The notes under the pieces: model-generated
The model's input: only the letters and a program-made list of their open reading frames with translations
Told to the model about the DNA's origin: nothing
Database searches by the model: none
Made by a program: the position numbers and the translations under genes
Assembly: GCF_014204525.1 (NCBI RefSeq)
Contig: NZ_JACHLP010000004.1
Coordinates: 124,001 to 188,000 of the forward strand
Direction of reading: 5' to 3'
DNA length: 64,000 nt
Source of the DNA: Roseateles oligotrophus
GTDB lineage: Bacteria; Pseudomonadota; Gammaproteobacteria; Burkholderiales; Burkholderiaceae_C
Shown here: positions 8,364 to 17,690 of the stretch, in pieces
How positions within the stretch are numbered: position 1 is the stretch's first letter
Layout of the letters: each line of letters starts with the position of its first letter

Positions 8364-9935
8364 ATGGAATTTTTTAAAAAACTCAGTGTCGCCACACAGT
8401 TGACTGGCGGCTTCTTGATCGTGGCCGCCCTCGGCGGCCTGATCGGTACTCATGGTGTGATGAAGAGCCGCCAGCTCAATGATTTGGCCTCGCAGATGTA
8501 TGACCGCGAGACCGTGGGCCTGCGCCATACGGCCGAGGCCAATATGCATCTGCTGGCCGCAGGCCGGCATCTGCGGGGTGCCATCGTGGCAACGACCGAG
8601 CAGGACAGGGACTTGCAACTCGCCGCCGTGGAAAAAAACGTTCGTGCCATGCACAAAGAGCTGGACACGGCCGCGACGACCTTCAGTACACCGGCCGGTC
8701 AGGCCCTGATGCAGGAGGCCATGCGTGCTGCCCATGCCTACGAGGAGGACGCGCTGCAAGTCGTTCAGTTGCTGCGCAAGGAGTCGCTGGGCGAGCCCAG
8801 TGCCGCGGTCGCCGCCCTGCATGGGATCAGCATGACCGGCGATGTGGCGGACAACTTGATGGCCCAGCTGGTCGAGCGAAAGAACAGCGCGGCCGCGCAT
8901 CTCAATGCGGAGACCGAGCGCATCTATGCCAGCATTCGTGAAGTCATGATCGGACTGACCTTGGGGGGGCTGGCCCTGGGAGCCTTGGTCGGTGTGCTGC
9001 TGACACGGCGCCTGACGCGCCAACTGGGCGGTGAGCCGGCCGAGGTGGCGAGGGTCGCGGGCGCCGTGGCGGCGGGCGATCTGAGCACCGTCATCGATGT
9101 GTCGCGGGCCAGACCGGGCAGCGTGATGGCGGCCATGCACAGCATGCAGGAGTCCCTGGCCGGCCTGGTCAACTCGGTGCGTGGCAATAGCGACAGCATC
9201 GCCAACAGCGCCGAGCAGATCGCGCGCGGCAATCTCGACCTGTCGCAACGCACAGAAGAGCAGGCCAGCAATCTGCAGCAGACGGCGGCTTCGATGGAGC
9301 AGCTTTCCAGCACGGTGAGCGGCAATGCCGATGCGGCCGGACGGGCCCACGTCATGGTGGGGACGGCTTGCGAGGTGGCTGACCAGGGCGGACAGGCGGT
9401 CGCACAGGTGGTGGCGACCATGGCTGAGATCAATCAGGCCTCGCAGCAGATTGCGGAGATCACCTGCCTGATCGACGACATCGCCTTCCAGACCAATATC
9501 CTGGCCCTGAATGCGGCGATCGAGGCGGCCCGTGCGGGTGAGCATGGACGCGGTTTCTCGGTGGTGGCCACCGAGGTGCGCAATCTGGCACAGCGCAGTG
9601 CGGCTGCGGCCAAGGAGATCAAGACGCTGATAGGCAGCAATGTGGACAAGGTGGAGTTGGGTCATCGCCTGGTGGGTGAAGCGGGCAAGACCATGGGCGA
9701 AATCGTCGGCCAGGTGAAGCAGGTTGCCGGCTTGATGGGCAGCATCCGCCAGGCCAGCCGGCAGCAGACCGAGGGTTTGGGGGAGATCAGCCTTGCCGTC
9801 GGCCAGTTGGACCAGGTGACCCAGCAAAATGCCGCCCTGGTGGAGGAGTCGGCCGCTGCAGCGGATAGCCTCAGCCAGCAGGCACAGAACCTGGTGCGGG
9901 CGGTGGGGGTGTTCAAGCTGCGGGCCCCGGCCTGA
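8364..9935 (+). CDS. Methyl-accepting chemotaxis protein 2 (4HB sensor)
   Basis: A 523-residue chemoreceptor with the same architecture as its upstream neighbour: TM1 near residues 10-30, a four-helix-bundle periplasmic domain containing the near-identical segment [22 protein letters not shown]2 near 190-210, HAMP and the signalling tip [20 protein letters not shown]. The two proteins are alike along their whole length, with most divergence in the periplasmic ligand region and in the distal signalling helices, so they look like a tandem duplication that has diverged in sensing. The ATG at 8364 matches the start of paralogue 1 (MEFFKKLS against MNWLNSIK). It also ends without a CheR-binding pentapeptide. 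Confidence 0.95.
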   Translation: MEFFKKLSVATQLTGGFLIVAALGGLIGTHGVMKSRQLNDLASQMYDRETVGLRHTAEANMHLLAAGRHLRGAIVATTEQDRDLQLAAVEKNVRAMHKELDTAATTFSTPAGQALMQEAMRAAHAYEEDALQVVQLLRKESLGEPSAAVAALHGISMTGDVADNLMAQLVERKNSAAAHLNAETERIYASIREVMIGLTLGGLALGALVGVLLTRRLTRQLGGEPAEVARVAGAVAAGDLSTVIDVSRARPGSVMAAMHSMQESLAGLVNSVRGNSDSIANSAEQIARGNLDLSQRTEEQASNLQQTAASMEQLSSTVSGNADAAGRAHVMVGTACEVADQGGQAVAQVVATMAEINQASQQIAEITCLIDDIAFQTNILALNAAIEAARAGEHGRGFSVVATEVRNLAQRSAAAAKEIKTLIGSNVDKVELGHRLVGEAGKTMGEIVGQVKQVAGLMGSIRQASRQQTEGLGEISLAVGQLDQVTQQNAALVEESAAAADSLSQQAQNLVRAVGVFKLRAPA

Positions 9936-10001
9936 GAAAAAACCTCTGCAGACCGGCGCTATGCTTGTGGCCCTCTTTGACGCCGCCACCACAGCCCCGC
10001 C

Positions 10002-11897
10002 ATGCAAGCCGCCCGCGCCTATTTCGACCAGCTCAACCACGCTTACAACGCCGTCCACCGGGCCAAGGAAGAGCTGTTCTGGTCCACCTATATGGCCACC
10101 AGCGAGGACGCCGAGGGCTTTGCCCGGGCCGAGACGGCTTATAAGAATTTCATCTCCGACCCGCAGGCCTTGCAGCAAACGCGGGCGCATCTCGCCCGCC
10201 TGAGCGGCCATAGTCCGACGAGCGCCGAGGCCGGCGAACACGCGGCCCTGCTGCACGGTCTGCGCGGTTGGCTGGCGCTGTTCGAGGCCAATATCATCGA
10301 CAACGATGAAGGCCGCGCCCTGATGCAGGACTTGATCGCGGCCGAGGCGGCGCTGTTCGCCAAGAAGCGTGGGCTGGAGATCCGCCACATCAATGAGCGC
10401 GGCGAATCGGAAGTGGCCTCGCTGTCCATGCTGGCCACCAATGCGGCCAGCAATCCGGTGGAGGCGCAGCGGCGCAGCTCCTTCGAGGGCATGCAGGCGA
10501 TCGAGCACTGGGTGCTGGCCAACGGCTTCCTGGACCTGGTCAAGCTGCGCAACCGTCTGGCCCGTGCCCTGGGTTTTGGCAATTACTTCGAGCTCAAGCT
10601 GCGCAAGAACGAGCGCATGGCGCCGCAGCAGCTGATGGCCATCCTGGACGATTTTGTGGCCCGCACCCAGGCCGCGCAGCAGCGCGCCCATGCGGACCTG
10701 GCCTCCAAACATGGGCTGCAGGCCTTGCAGCCCTGGAATCTGCGTTTCTACAGCGCCGGCGATGTGGTGCGGCGCATGGACGAGTACATGCCTTTCTCCG
10801 CGGCCCTGCGCCGCTGGGTGGAAAGCTTCAAGCGCCTGGGCATCCAGTACCGCGGCGCCAGCCTGCAACTGGACCTGCTGGAGCGGCCGGGCAAGTATCA
10901 GAACGGCTTTTGCCACAGCCCCGTGCCCTGCTATGTGAACGAGCGCGGCGAGTGGGTGGCGGCGGCGGTCAACTTCACCGCCACCGCCAAGCCCGATCAG
11001 CTGGGCAGCGGCCTGCGCGGCATCAACACCTTGTTCCACGAGGGCGGGCATGCCGCCCATATGTCCAATGTGGCGCAGAACGCGCCCTGCTTTGCCCAAG
11101 AGTTCGCGCCGACCTCCATGGCCTATGCCGAGACGCAGTCCATGTTCTGCGACAGTCTCTTGAACGATGCCGACTGGCTCAAGCGTTATGCCCGCAATGC
11201 CGCCGGTGAGGCCATGCCCGAGGACTTGATCCAGGCCCGCATCGCCAGCAGCCAGCCGCTGCGGGCGTTTGAGGAGCGCTCCATCGCCGTCGTCCCCTAT
11301 TTCGAAGCGGCTCTGTACGCCCTGAGCGATGCGGAGCTGACGGCCGAGGCCGTGCTCAATCTGGCCCGCGCCACCGAGCTGCGGGTGCTGGGCGTGCTCA
11401 GCCCGCGCCCCATGCTGGCCATCCCGCACCTGCTGAACCAGGAGTCGGCCGCCTCCTACCAGGGCTATCTGCTGGCCCATATGGCGGTCTACCAGACCCG
11501 CGCCTTCTTCCTGCGCGAGCAGGGTTATCTGTGTGACAACCCTTTGATCGGCCCGGCCCTGCGCCAGCACTACTGGCTGCCGGGAAACAGCATCGACCAC
11601 GACGCCACGCTGCGCAGCCTGACGGGCGAGGGCTTCTCGGCCCGCTATCTGGCCGAGGCCTGCAATGCCTCGGTGGACGAGGCCTGGGCCCAGGCGCAGG
11701 CCTGCATGGCGGCGGCGGCGCAGCGCGGCCAAACAGCGCTGACGCCGGCCGATGATCTGGCCGCCCATATCCGCCTGGTCCATGGGGCGGAGCTGATCGC
11801 GGACAATTCGGGCGGTGACGAGGCCATGTGCCAGGCTTTTGAGGCCTGGGTGGCCCGGCGCTTCCCCAGCCTGCCCGAGACTGTTCCTGCCCCGTGA
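10002..11897 (+). CDS. M3-family zinc metallopeptidase (oligopeptidase F-like)
   Basis: A 631-residue cytoplasmic oligopeptidase. The zinc site is FHEGGHAAHMS near residue 346, which is the HExxH motif of clan MA; the third zinc ligand should be the glutamate in MAYAETQSMF about 25 residues later, as in M3 enzymes. There is no signal peptide. The helical bundle around the active site restricts substrates to short peptides in this family, so the likely role is peptide turnover. The stop codon overlaps the GTG start of the next gene, suggesting an operon with the YgjP-like protein and dusC. Confidence 0.9.
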   Translation: MQAARAYFDQLNHAYNAVHRAKEELFWSTYMATSEDAEGFARAETAYKNFISDPQALQQTRAHLARLSGHSPTSAEAGEHAALLHGLRGWLALFEANIIDNDEGRALMQDLIAAEAALFAKKRGLEIRHINERGESEVASLSMLATNAASNPVEAQRRSSFEGMQAIEHWVLANGFLDLVKLRNRLARALGFGNYFELKLRKNERMAPQQLMAILDDFVARTQAAQQRAHADLASKHGLQALQPWNLRFYSAGDVVRRMDEYMPFSAALRRWVESFKRLGIQYRGASLQLDLLERPGKYQNGFCHSPVPCYVNERGEWVAAAVNFTATAKPDQLGSGLRGINTLFHEGGHAAHMSNVAQNAPCFAQEFAPTSMAYAETQSMFCDSLLNDADWLKRYARNAAGEAMPEDLIQARIASSQPLRAFEERSIAVVPYFEAALYALSDAELTAEAVLNLARATELRVLGVLSPRPMLAIPHLLNQESAASYQGYLLAHMAVYQTRAFFLREQGYLCDNPLIGPALRQHYWLPGNSIDHDATLRSLTGEGFSARYLAEACNASVDEAWAQAQACMAAAAQRGQTALTPADDLAAHIRLVHGAELIADNSGGDEAMCQAFEAWVARRFPSLPETVPAP

Positions 11898-12403
11898 GTC
11901 CCCTGAAGTACCTGAATGGCTACCCGCCCGAGCTGCAAGCCCAAGTCCAGCAAATCATCGATGCTGGCCGCCTGGGCGAGACGCTGGCGCGCCGCTACCC
12001 CGAGGCCAACCAGGTGCGCAGCGACGCCGCCTTGTTCGACTACACGCAGGCGCTGAAAACGCGTTATCTGCGCAGCTCCGAGCCTTTGAGCAAGGTCTGT
12101 TTCGATGCCAAGCTCAAGGTCATCCAGCATGCCCTGGGTACGCATACCCGGGCCTCGCGGGTGCAGGGCTCAAAGCTCAAGGCCAAGCGCGAGATCCGCG
12201 TCGCCAGCCTGTTCCGCGAGGCACCGGCCGAGTTCCTGAAGATGATCGTCGTGCACGAGCTGGCCCATCTGAAGGAGCAGGAGCACAACAAGGCCTTCTA
12301 CCAGCTCTGCCACCACATGGCGCCCAATTACGCCCAGCTGGAGTTCGATCTGCGCCTGTACATGACGCATCTGGATTTGCAGGCAGCCGGGAGTTCCTTG
12401 TGA
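11894..12403 (+). CDS. YgjP/SprT-like metallohydrolase (DUF45/M48-type)
   Basis: A 169-residue protein with a gluzincin-type motif, VVHELAHLKEQEHNKAFY near residues 117-134, in which HELAH gives two zinc ligands and the downstream His in EHNKAFY the third. This is the YgjP-type signature; E. coli YgjP has been reported as a UTP pyrophosphatase, so a nucleotide role is possible but unproven here. The start is GTG at 11894, overlapping the TGA of the peptidase gene (GTGA); its own TGA overlaps the GTG start of dusC in the same way. Three genes are therefore translationally coupled. Confidence 0.85.
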   Translation: MSPLKYLNGYPPELQAQVQQIIDAGRLGETLARRYPEANQVRSDAALFDYTQALKTRYLRSSEPLSKVCFDAKLKVIQHALGTHTRASRVQGSKLKAKREIRVASLFREAPAEFLKMIVVHELAHLKEQEHNKAFYQLCHHMAPNYAQLEFDLRLYMTHLDLQAAGSSL

Positions 12404-13374
12404 TTCTCCTGGCACCGATGGAGGGGCTGCTCGACCACATGCTGCGCGACGCACTGACTCGTGTCGGCGGCGTTGACCGCTGCGTGTCCGAGTTCATACG
12501 CATCACCGATATGTTGATGCCTAACCGTGTCTTCACCCGCATCGTGCCCGAGCTTTTGAACGGCGGGCGCACCGCCGCGGGCGTGCCGGTGCGGGCGCAG
12601 CTGCTGGGCTCCGACCCCGTCTGCATGGCCGAGAACGCGGCCAAGCTGGCGGCCCTGGGCCCGGCCGGCATCGACCTCAATTTCGGCTGCCCGGCCAAAT
12701 GCGTCAATCGCCATCGCGGCGGCGCGGTGCTGCTGGACGAGCCCGAGCTGATTTACGAGATCGTCGCCGCCGTGCGCCGCGCCATGCCGCCGGGCATGCC
12801 CTTGTCCGCCAAGATGCGCCTGGGCTATATGGACAGCCACCGCACCCTGGACTGCGCCCAGGCCATGGTGGCGGGCGGGGCGGAGGAACTGGTCATCCAT
12901 GCCCGCACCAAGGCCGATGGCTACAAGCCTCCGGCCTACTGGGACCGCATTGCCGAGGTGCGTGCGAATGTGCGGGTAGGCGTGGTGGCCAATGGCGAGA
13001 TCTGGACGCCGGCGGACGCCCAGGCCGCCCGTGCCCAGAGTGGCTGCGAGGACTTGATGCTGGGTCGTGGCATGGTGGCCCATCCGGGCCTGGCCCTGGC
13101 CATTCGCTCACCGGCTGCGCCTGCGCTGACTTGGGGCGAATTGCTGCCCTTGATGGAAGTCTTTTTCCTGCAGGTCCGCCAGAACGTGGCGGCCCGCCAC
13201 CAGGCCGGCCGGCTCAAGCAGTGGCTGCACTATCTGCGCCGCCACTACCCGGAGGCCGAGGAGGCCTATCTGCGCCTGCGCACCGTCAACGAGGCGGCGG
13301 ATCTGCACGCGCAGATGTTCGGCCGCCGCGGCTCGCCGCAGCTCGAGGCCGAGCTTTGTGCCCTGGCCGCTTGA
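12400..13374 (+). CDS. dusC: tRNA-dihydrouridine(16) synthase
   Basis: An FMN-dependent enzyme that reduces uridine to dihydrouridine in the tRNA D-loop. The 324-residue protein begins ILLAPMEGLLDHMLRD, contains the catalytic segment NFGCPAKCVNRHRGGA with the active cysteine near residue 98, the FMN-contact HARTKADGYKPPAYW and VVANGEIWTPADA, and the C-terminal recognition domain with RLKQWLHYLRRHYPEA typical of DusC. The start is GTG at 12400, overlapping the previous stop codon; the open frame continues further upstream but that part is antisense-like noise within the YgjP gene. Confidence 0.92.
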   Translation: MILLAPMEGLLDHMLRDALTRVGGVDRCVSEFIRITDMLMPNRVFTRIVPELLNGGRTAAGVPVRAQLLGSDPVCMAENAAKLAALGPAGIDLNFGCPAKCVNRHRGGAVLLDEPELIYEIVAAVRRAMPPGMPLSAKMRLGYMDSHRTLDCAQAMVAGGAEELVIHARTKADGYKPPAYWDRIAEVRANVRVGVVANGEIWTPADAQAARAQSGCEDLMLGRGMVAHPGLALAIRSPAAPALTWGELLPLMEVFFLQVRQNVAARHQAGRLKQWLHYLRRHYPEAEEAYLRLRTVNEAADLHAQMFGRRGSPQLEAELCALAA

Positions 13375-13404
13375 ATCCACCGTTTTGCAAGTGATTGAGT
13401 CCTC

Positions 13405-13785
13405 ATGAAATCCAAACAAACTCTGTCCGGCCTGGGTCAGCTCAGCGGCCTAGTCTATTCCACCGACAGCGGCCGCACCTGCCCGGACTGCCGCCAGGCC
13501 AAGGCCGATTGCCGCTGCGGCCGGCCGGTGCTGCCCAAGGGCGATGGCATCGTGCGCGTCTCGCGCGAAACCAAGGGCCGGGCCGGCAAGGGCGTGACCC
13601 TGGTCAAGGGCGTGCCGCTGGCCGAGCCCGAGCTGATCGCCCTGGGCAAGGAATTGAAGGCCGCCTGCGGCTCGGGCGGCACGGTGAAAGACGGGGTGAT
13701 CGAGGTGCAGGGCGACCACCGCGAGCGCGTCATCGAGCTGCTGAAGAAGAAAGGTACTTGGACGGTGAAGCAGGCGGGTGGCTAG
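13405..13785 (+). CDS. yciH: SUI1/eIF1-family translation factor (YciH-like)
   Basis: A 126-residue homologue of eukaryotic eIF1. The N-terminal part carries a possible zinc knuckle CPDCRQAKADCRCG (residues about 25-38), and the C-terminal part is the SUI1 fold with KGRAGKGVTLVKGVPL and GSGGTVKDGVIEVQGDH. YciH has been proposed to influence fidelity of start-codon choice and to act as a translation inhibitor under stress. It sits between dusC and dbpA, in keeping with an RNA-related cluster. Confidence 0.92.
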   Translation: MKSKQTLSGLGQLSGLVYSTDSGRTCPDCRQAKADCRCGRPVLPKGDGIVRVSRETKGRAGKGVTLVKGVPLAEPELIALGKELKAACGSGGTVKDGVIEVQGDHRERVIELLKKKGTWTVKQAGG

Positions 13786-13804
13786 GCCCTGGGATAATCC
13801 CGCG

Positions 13805-15217
13805 ATGAATGACAAACTCTCCTTCGCTCATTTGCCCTTGAGCCCCGCCATGCAGGCCAATCTGGCCCAGCTGGGTTATGCGCAGATGACGCCCATCCAG
13901 GCCGCCAGCCTGCCCCTGGCCCTGCAAGGCCATGATCTGATCGCCCAGGCCCAGACCGGCAGCGGCAAGACGGCCGCCTTTGCCCTGTCCTTGCTGCATC
14001 GCCTGGATGCCGATTGTTTCAATGTGCAGGCCCTGGTGCTGTGCCCCACCCGCGAGCTGGCCGATCAGGTCACGCAGGAGCTGCGCCGCCTGGCTCGCGC
14101 GGCCGACAATATCAAGATCCTGACCCTGTGCGGTGGCACGCCCATGAAGCCCCAGATGGACAGCCTGGGCTTTGGCTGCCATATCGCCGTCGGCACGCCC
14201 GGCCGGGTGATGGACCATCTGGAACGTGGCAGCCTGACGCTGAAGGCCCTCAACACCCTGGTGCTGGACGAGGCCGACCGCATGCTGGACATGGGCTTCT
14301 TCGACGACATCGTCACCGTCGCCAAACAAGCCCCGAAGAAGCGCCAGACCCTGCTGTTCTCGGCCACCTACCCGGAAGGCATTGCCCGCTTGAGCGCCCA
14401 GTTCATGCGCGAGCCCAAGGAGGTCAAGCTCTCGGCGGCCGCCACAACGCAGGCGCCGACGCAGATCCGCCAACTGGCTTTCGAGGTGCGCGAGGACGAG
14501 CGCTTGCATGCCGTCTCCCAGCTGCTGGCGCATTTCCGTCCGGCCAGCACGATCGCCTTTTGTAATACCAAGCAGCAATGCCGTGATCTGGTCGATGTGC
14601 TGCAGGCCCAGGGCTTGATCGCTTTTGCCCTGCATGGCGACCTGGAGCAGCGCGAGCGCGACCAGGTGCTGATCCAGTTCGCCAACCGCAGCTGTTCGGT
14701 GCTGGTGGCCACCGATGTGGCGGCCCGTGGCCTGGACATCGCCCAGCTGGAATGCGTCATCAATGTGGAGATGACGCCCGATATGGAGGTGCATGTGCAC
14801 CGCATCGGCCGCACCGGCCGTGCCGGCGCCGAGGGCCTGGCTCTGAGCCTGGCCAGCCTCGATGAGATGGGCCGGGTCGGCCGCATCGAGCAGATGCTGG
14901 GCCGCGAGTTCACTTGGCAGAAGCTGGCGGACTTGCAGCCGGCTGCGGGCGGCGCGCTGCTGCCCCCCATGGACACCTTGCAGATCCTCGGTGGGCGCAA
15001 GGAGAAGATCCGCCCCGGCGACATCCTGGGTGCCCTGACGGGCGAGGCCGGCTTCAAGGCCGAGCAGATCGGCAAGATCAATATCACCGAGTTCCACAGC
15101 TATGTGGCGGTGTCGCGCGAGATCGCGCGCGAAGCGGTGAAGCGCTTGTCTAACGGCAAGCTCAAGGGGCGCAAGGTCAAGGTGCGCCGCATGGCCGATC
15201 TGGCCGAGCTCGGCTGA
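13805..15217 (+). CDS. dbpA: ATP-dependent RNA helicase DbpA
   Basis: A DEAD-box helicase that remodels 23S rRNA during large-subunit assembly. The 470-residue protein has the full set of motifs: Q motif near MTPIQAASLP, Walker A AQTGSGKTAAF, PTRELADQV, VLDEADRMLD (DEAD), SATYPE (SAT), STIAFCNT, VATDVAARGLDI and HRIGRTGRAG. The C-terminal 75 residues (GDILGALTGEAGFKAEQIGK onward) are the DbpA RNA-binding domain that recognises 23S rRNA hairpin 92, which separates it from generic DEAD-box proteins. The ATG at 13805 matches family starts. Confidence 0.95.
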   Translation: MNDKLSFAHLPLSPAMQANLAQLGYAQMTPIQAASLPLALQGHDLIAQAQTGSGKTAAFALSLLHRLDADCFNVQALVLCPTRELADQVTQELRRLARAADNIKILTLCGGTPMKPQMDSLGFGCHIAVGTPGRVMDHLERGSLTLKALNTLVLDEADRMLDMGFFDDIVTVAKQAPKKRQTLLFSATYPEGIARLSAQFMREPKEVKLSAAATTQAPTQIRQLAFEVREDERLHAVSQLLAHFRPASTIAFCNTKQQCRDLVDVLQAQGLIAFALHGDLEQRERDQVLIQFANRSCSVLVATDVAARGLDIAQLECVINVEMTPDMEVHVHRIGRTGRAGAEGLALSLASLDEMGRVGRIEQMLGREFTWQKLADLQPAAGGALLPPMDTLQILGGRKEKIRPGDILGALTGEAGFKAEQIGKINITEFHSYVAVSREIAREAVKRLSNGKLKGRKVKVRRMADLAELG

Positions 15218-15227
15218 GCCGCCGGCC

Positions 15228-15265
15228 AAGAGGCCCTGGACTCGGGATTTAGAGTCGGGCCTCTT
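15228..15265 (+). terminator. Long hairpin after dbpA
   Basis: AAGAGGCCC (15228-15236) pairs perfectly with GGGCCTCTT (15257-15265), and an inner GACTC/GAGTC stem (15239-15243 with 15252-15256) extends it. A partial third copy, CGGCCTCTTGCGG, follows. The stem ends in TT rather than a long T run, so termination may be moderate. Confidence 0.6.
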
Positions 15266-15489
15266 CCCGAACGGCCTCTTGCGGCGCCGGGTTCAACCGA
15301 AGATGCAGCGCTCGCGTTGTAGCCGTGCAGCGCGTCATTCGTGATTTATTGATGTCAGTGCAAGTCTTAGTGCATGTGGGGCTTTTGTCTGACCTCATTT
15401 CGAGACCTTTGCACATGGTTTCCCCCTCATACGGGGCCTAGTCTTGAAGCATGGAGCCGCCGAATATGGCGGCATCGTTGGAGAACAGC

Positions 15490-15732
15490 ATGGACCTGCA
15501 ATTGAACAACCCCAAGCCGCGTGAGGCGCGTGACCCGCGTGAAACGAGCCAGTTTGAGTTGCGCTTCCAATCCTTGTTTCACACCGGCAAGGCCCTGGCC
15601 TTCCCCTGCAACGCCCGTGGCGATGTGCAGCTGGACGCGCTGAGTGCCAAGGCCCTGGAGAACTATCTCTTCGCCCGTGCCGTCGTGGGCCGCGAGTACG
15701 CGGCCCCCCTGGTGCAGGTTTGCGAGGCTTGA
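15490..15732 (+). CDS. Small conserved protein of unknown function (80 aa)
   Basis: An 80-residue soluble protein beginning MDLQLNNPKPREARD and containing FELRFQSLFHTGKALAFPCN and LENYLFARAVVGREYAAPLV. I recall similar short proteins with an LFxxGrxxaFPCd ... LxxrAlxNYLyARAvVGReyaxP pattern as uncharacterised ORFs in Burkholderiales. There is no signal peptide or membrane segment. ATG 15490 is preferred over ATG 15451 because similarity begins at the former. It lies alone between dbpA and glnS, so genomic context gives no clue to function. Confidence 0.7.
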   Translation: MDLQLNNPKPREARDPRETSQFELRFQSLFHTGKALAFPCNARGDVQLDALSAKALENYLFARAVVGREYAAPLVQVCEA

Positions 15733-15759
15733 TCGGCTATTTGCGGACAAGTTCTAAGA

Positions 15760-15778
15760 CGGGCCGGCGTCCGGCCCG
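15760..15778. terminator. Bidirectional hairpin between the 80-aa gene and glnS
   Basis: CGGGCCGG (15760-15767), a three-base loop, and CCGGCCCG (15771-15778) form a perfect 8-base stem located between two convergent genes. A short TCGTTT follows on the plus side. Confidence 0.55.
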
Positions 15779-15793
15779 AATCGTTTCCCGGGC

Positions 15794-17590
15794 TTATTTG
15801 CCCCAGCCGTCGCGCAGGCCGGTAATCTTGTTGAAGACCGGCTTGTCGGCCTGGTGATCCACCCGGTCGCTGACGAAATAACCGTGGCGCTCGAACTGCA
15901 CTTGCAGCGCCGCCGGCCACTGGGCCAGCGAGGGCTCTAGATAGCCCGTCACGATTTTGCAGCTGGCCGGGTTCAGCTCCGTCAAGAAGTCGGCCTCGCC
16001 CGTGCCCGGCTGGGCTACGGTGAACAGGCGGTCGTAAAGCCGCAGCTCGGCCGCCACCGCCTCGTGCGCACCCACCCAGGTGATCACACCCTTGACCTTG
16101 ACGCTGTCCGCGCCCGGCGTGCCGCTCTTGGTATCGGGCACGACGCGGGCCAGCACGGCCGTGACCTTGCCCTCCGCGTCCTTCTCGCAGCCGCTGCACT
16201 CGATCACATAGCCGTACTTCAGGCGTGCCTTATTGCCCGGATACAGGCGGTGATAGCCCTTGACCGGCACTTCCATAAAGTCTTCCTGCTCCACCCAGAC
16301 CTCGGGGCCCAGCGTGAACTGGCGCAAGCCCATCTCGGGGTGGTGGGGGTGGGCCGGGGCGCTGCAGGCCTCGCGGTGGGCCTCGCTGCCGAATAGCTCG
16401 GCCCAGTTCGTCAGCTTGAGCTTGAGCGGGTCCAGCACGGCGCAGGCGCGGGCCGCCTTGCCTTCCAGGTCCGTACGCAGGCAGCCGTCCAGCACGGCGT
16501 AGTCCAGCCAGGCATTGCTCTTGGTCACGCCGGTGGCCTCCACCATGGCGCGCACACTCTCGGGCGTGTAGCCGCGTCGGCGCATGCCCGCCAGCGTGGG
16601 CATGCGGGGGTCGTCCCAGCCGCTTACATGGCCTTCGTCCACCAGTTGGCGCAGCTTGCGCTTGGAGGTGACGACATAGCTCAGGTTGAGGCGGCCGAAT
16701 TCGTATTGATGCGGCAGGGGATGGGCCAGCAGGCCGCCCTCGGCCAGCTTGCCCAGCAGCCAGTCGTAGAAGGGGCGCTGGTCCTCGAACTCCAGCGTGC
16801 AGATGCTGTGGGTGATGCGCTCCAGTGCGTCCTCGATGGGGTGGGCAAAGGTGTACATCGGGTAGATGCACCAGGCGTCACCGGTGTTGTGGTGGGTGGC
16901 GCGGCGGATGCGGTAGAGCGCCGGGTCGCGCAGATTGATATTGGGCGAGGCCATATCGATCTTGGCGCGCAGCACCATGGCGCCGTCCGGGTGGACGCCG
17001 TTCTTCATCTCGCGCAGGCGGGCCAGGTTTTCTTCGGGCGAGCGGCTGCGGAAGGGGCTGTCGGTGCCGGGGGTGGAGAAATCGCCGCGGTTGGCCCGCA
17101 TGGCTTCGGGCGTCTGCTCGTCCACATAGGCCAGGCCGGCCGTCACCAGATACTCGGCCGCGCGGTACATGAAGTCGAAGTAATTGCTGGCGTAGAACAG
17201 GTGCGAAGTGTTGTGGCCGCTCGCGTCGGCGCGCTCCCACTTCCAGCCCAGCCAACTCACCATCTCCTTGATGGCGTCGACGTACTCCTGCTCTTCCTTC
17301 TCGGGATTGGTATCGTCGAAGCGCAGATGGCAGATGCCGCCGTAGTCGCGCGCCAGGCCGAAGTTCAGGCAGATGCTCTTGGCGTGGCCGATGTGCAGAT
17401 AGCCATTGGGCTCGGGCGGGAAGCGGGTGCGGATCTTGGCCGGGTCCAGCGGGCCGGCCTCGTGGTGGGCGGCATCGCCCGGCGTGCCGGCGAAATGACG
17501 TCCCTGCAGACTGCCTTGCTCCAGGTCGCGTTCGATGATGGCGCGCAGGAAATTGCTGGGCTTGAGAGCGTCTTCGGTGGGATGGGACAT
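15794..17590 (-). CDS. glnS: Glutaminyl-tRNA synthetase
   Basis: Class I synthetase that charges tRNA-Gln. The 598-residue protein begins MSHPTEDALKPSNFLRAIIE and carries the HIGH region as FPPEPNGYLHIGHAKSICLN (about residues 56-75), the KMSKS equivalent VVTSKRKLRQLV, and the two beta-barrel anticodon-binding domains ending at the C-terminus with SDRVDHQADKPVFNKITGLR. The ATG at 17590 is chosen over upstream starts because the family begins there. It is transcribed alone, divergent from nothing nearby on the plus strand, and convergent with the small gene at 15490. Confidence 0.96.
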   Translation of the reverse strand: MSHPTEDALKPSNFLRAIIERDLEQGSLQGRHFAGTPGDAAHHEAGPLDPAKIRTRFPPEPNGYLHIGHAKSICLNFGLARDYGGICHLRFDDTNPEKEEQEYVDAIKEMVSWLGWKWERADASGHNTSHLFYASNYFDFMYRAAEYLVTAGLAYVDEQTPEAMRANRGDFSTPGTDSPFRSRSPEENLARLREMKNGVHPDGAMVLRAKIDMASPNINLRDPALYRIRRATHHNTGDAWCIYPMYTFAHPIEDALERITHSICTLEFEDQRPFYDWLLGKLAEGGLLAHPLPHQYEFGRLNLSYVVTSKRKLRQLVDEGHVSGWDDPRMPTLAGMRRRGYTPESVRAMVEATGVTKSNAWLDYAVLDGCLRTDLEGKAARACAVLDPLKLKLTNWAELFGSEAHREACSAPAHPHHPEMGLRQFTLGPEVWVEQEDFMEVPVKGYHRLYPGNKARLKYGYVIECSGCEKDAEGKVTAVLARVVPDTKSGTPGADSVKVKGVITWVGAHEAVAAELRLYDRLFTVAQPGTGEADFLTELNPASCKIVTGYLEPSLAQWPAALQVQFERHGYFVSDRVDHQADKPVFNKITGLRDGWGK

Positions 17591-17690
17591 CGGCTTGTCG
17601 GAGCGGCCGGGGTGGGCCGCTGGTTTGGAATGAATTGAAGCCGCCGATTTTATCGGTGCGCCGGGGTGCCAAGCCAGCGCAGACTCGAAA

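Noticed and set aside
8072-8395. 107-codon minus-strand frame between the chemoreceptors
   Set aside because: No ribosome site or known pattern, and it overlaps the start of the second receptor.
8226-11783. Very long open frame (1,185 codons) on the minus strand opposite the two chemoreceptors and the M3 peptidase
   Set aside because: It is antisense to three strongly supported genes, its translation is His/Gly/Gln-rich without any domain, and high-GC codon bias regularly produces such shadows.
11815-12399. Upstream extension of dusC in the same frame
   Set aside because: It overlaps the YgjP-like gene, and family similarity begins only at GTG 12400.
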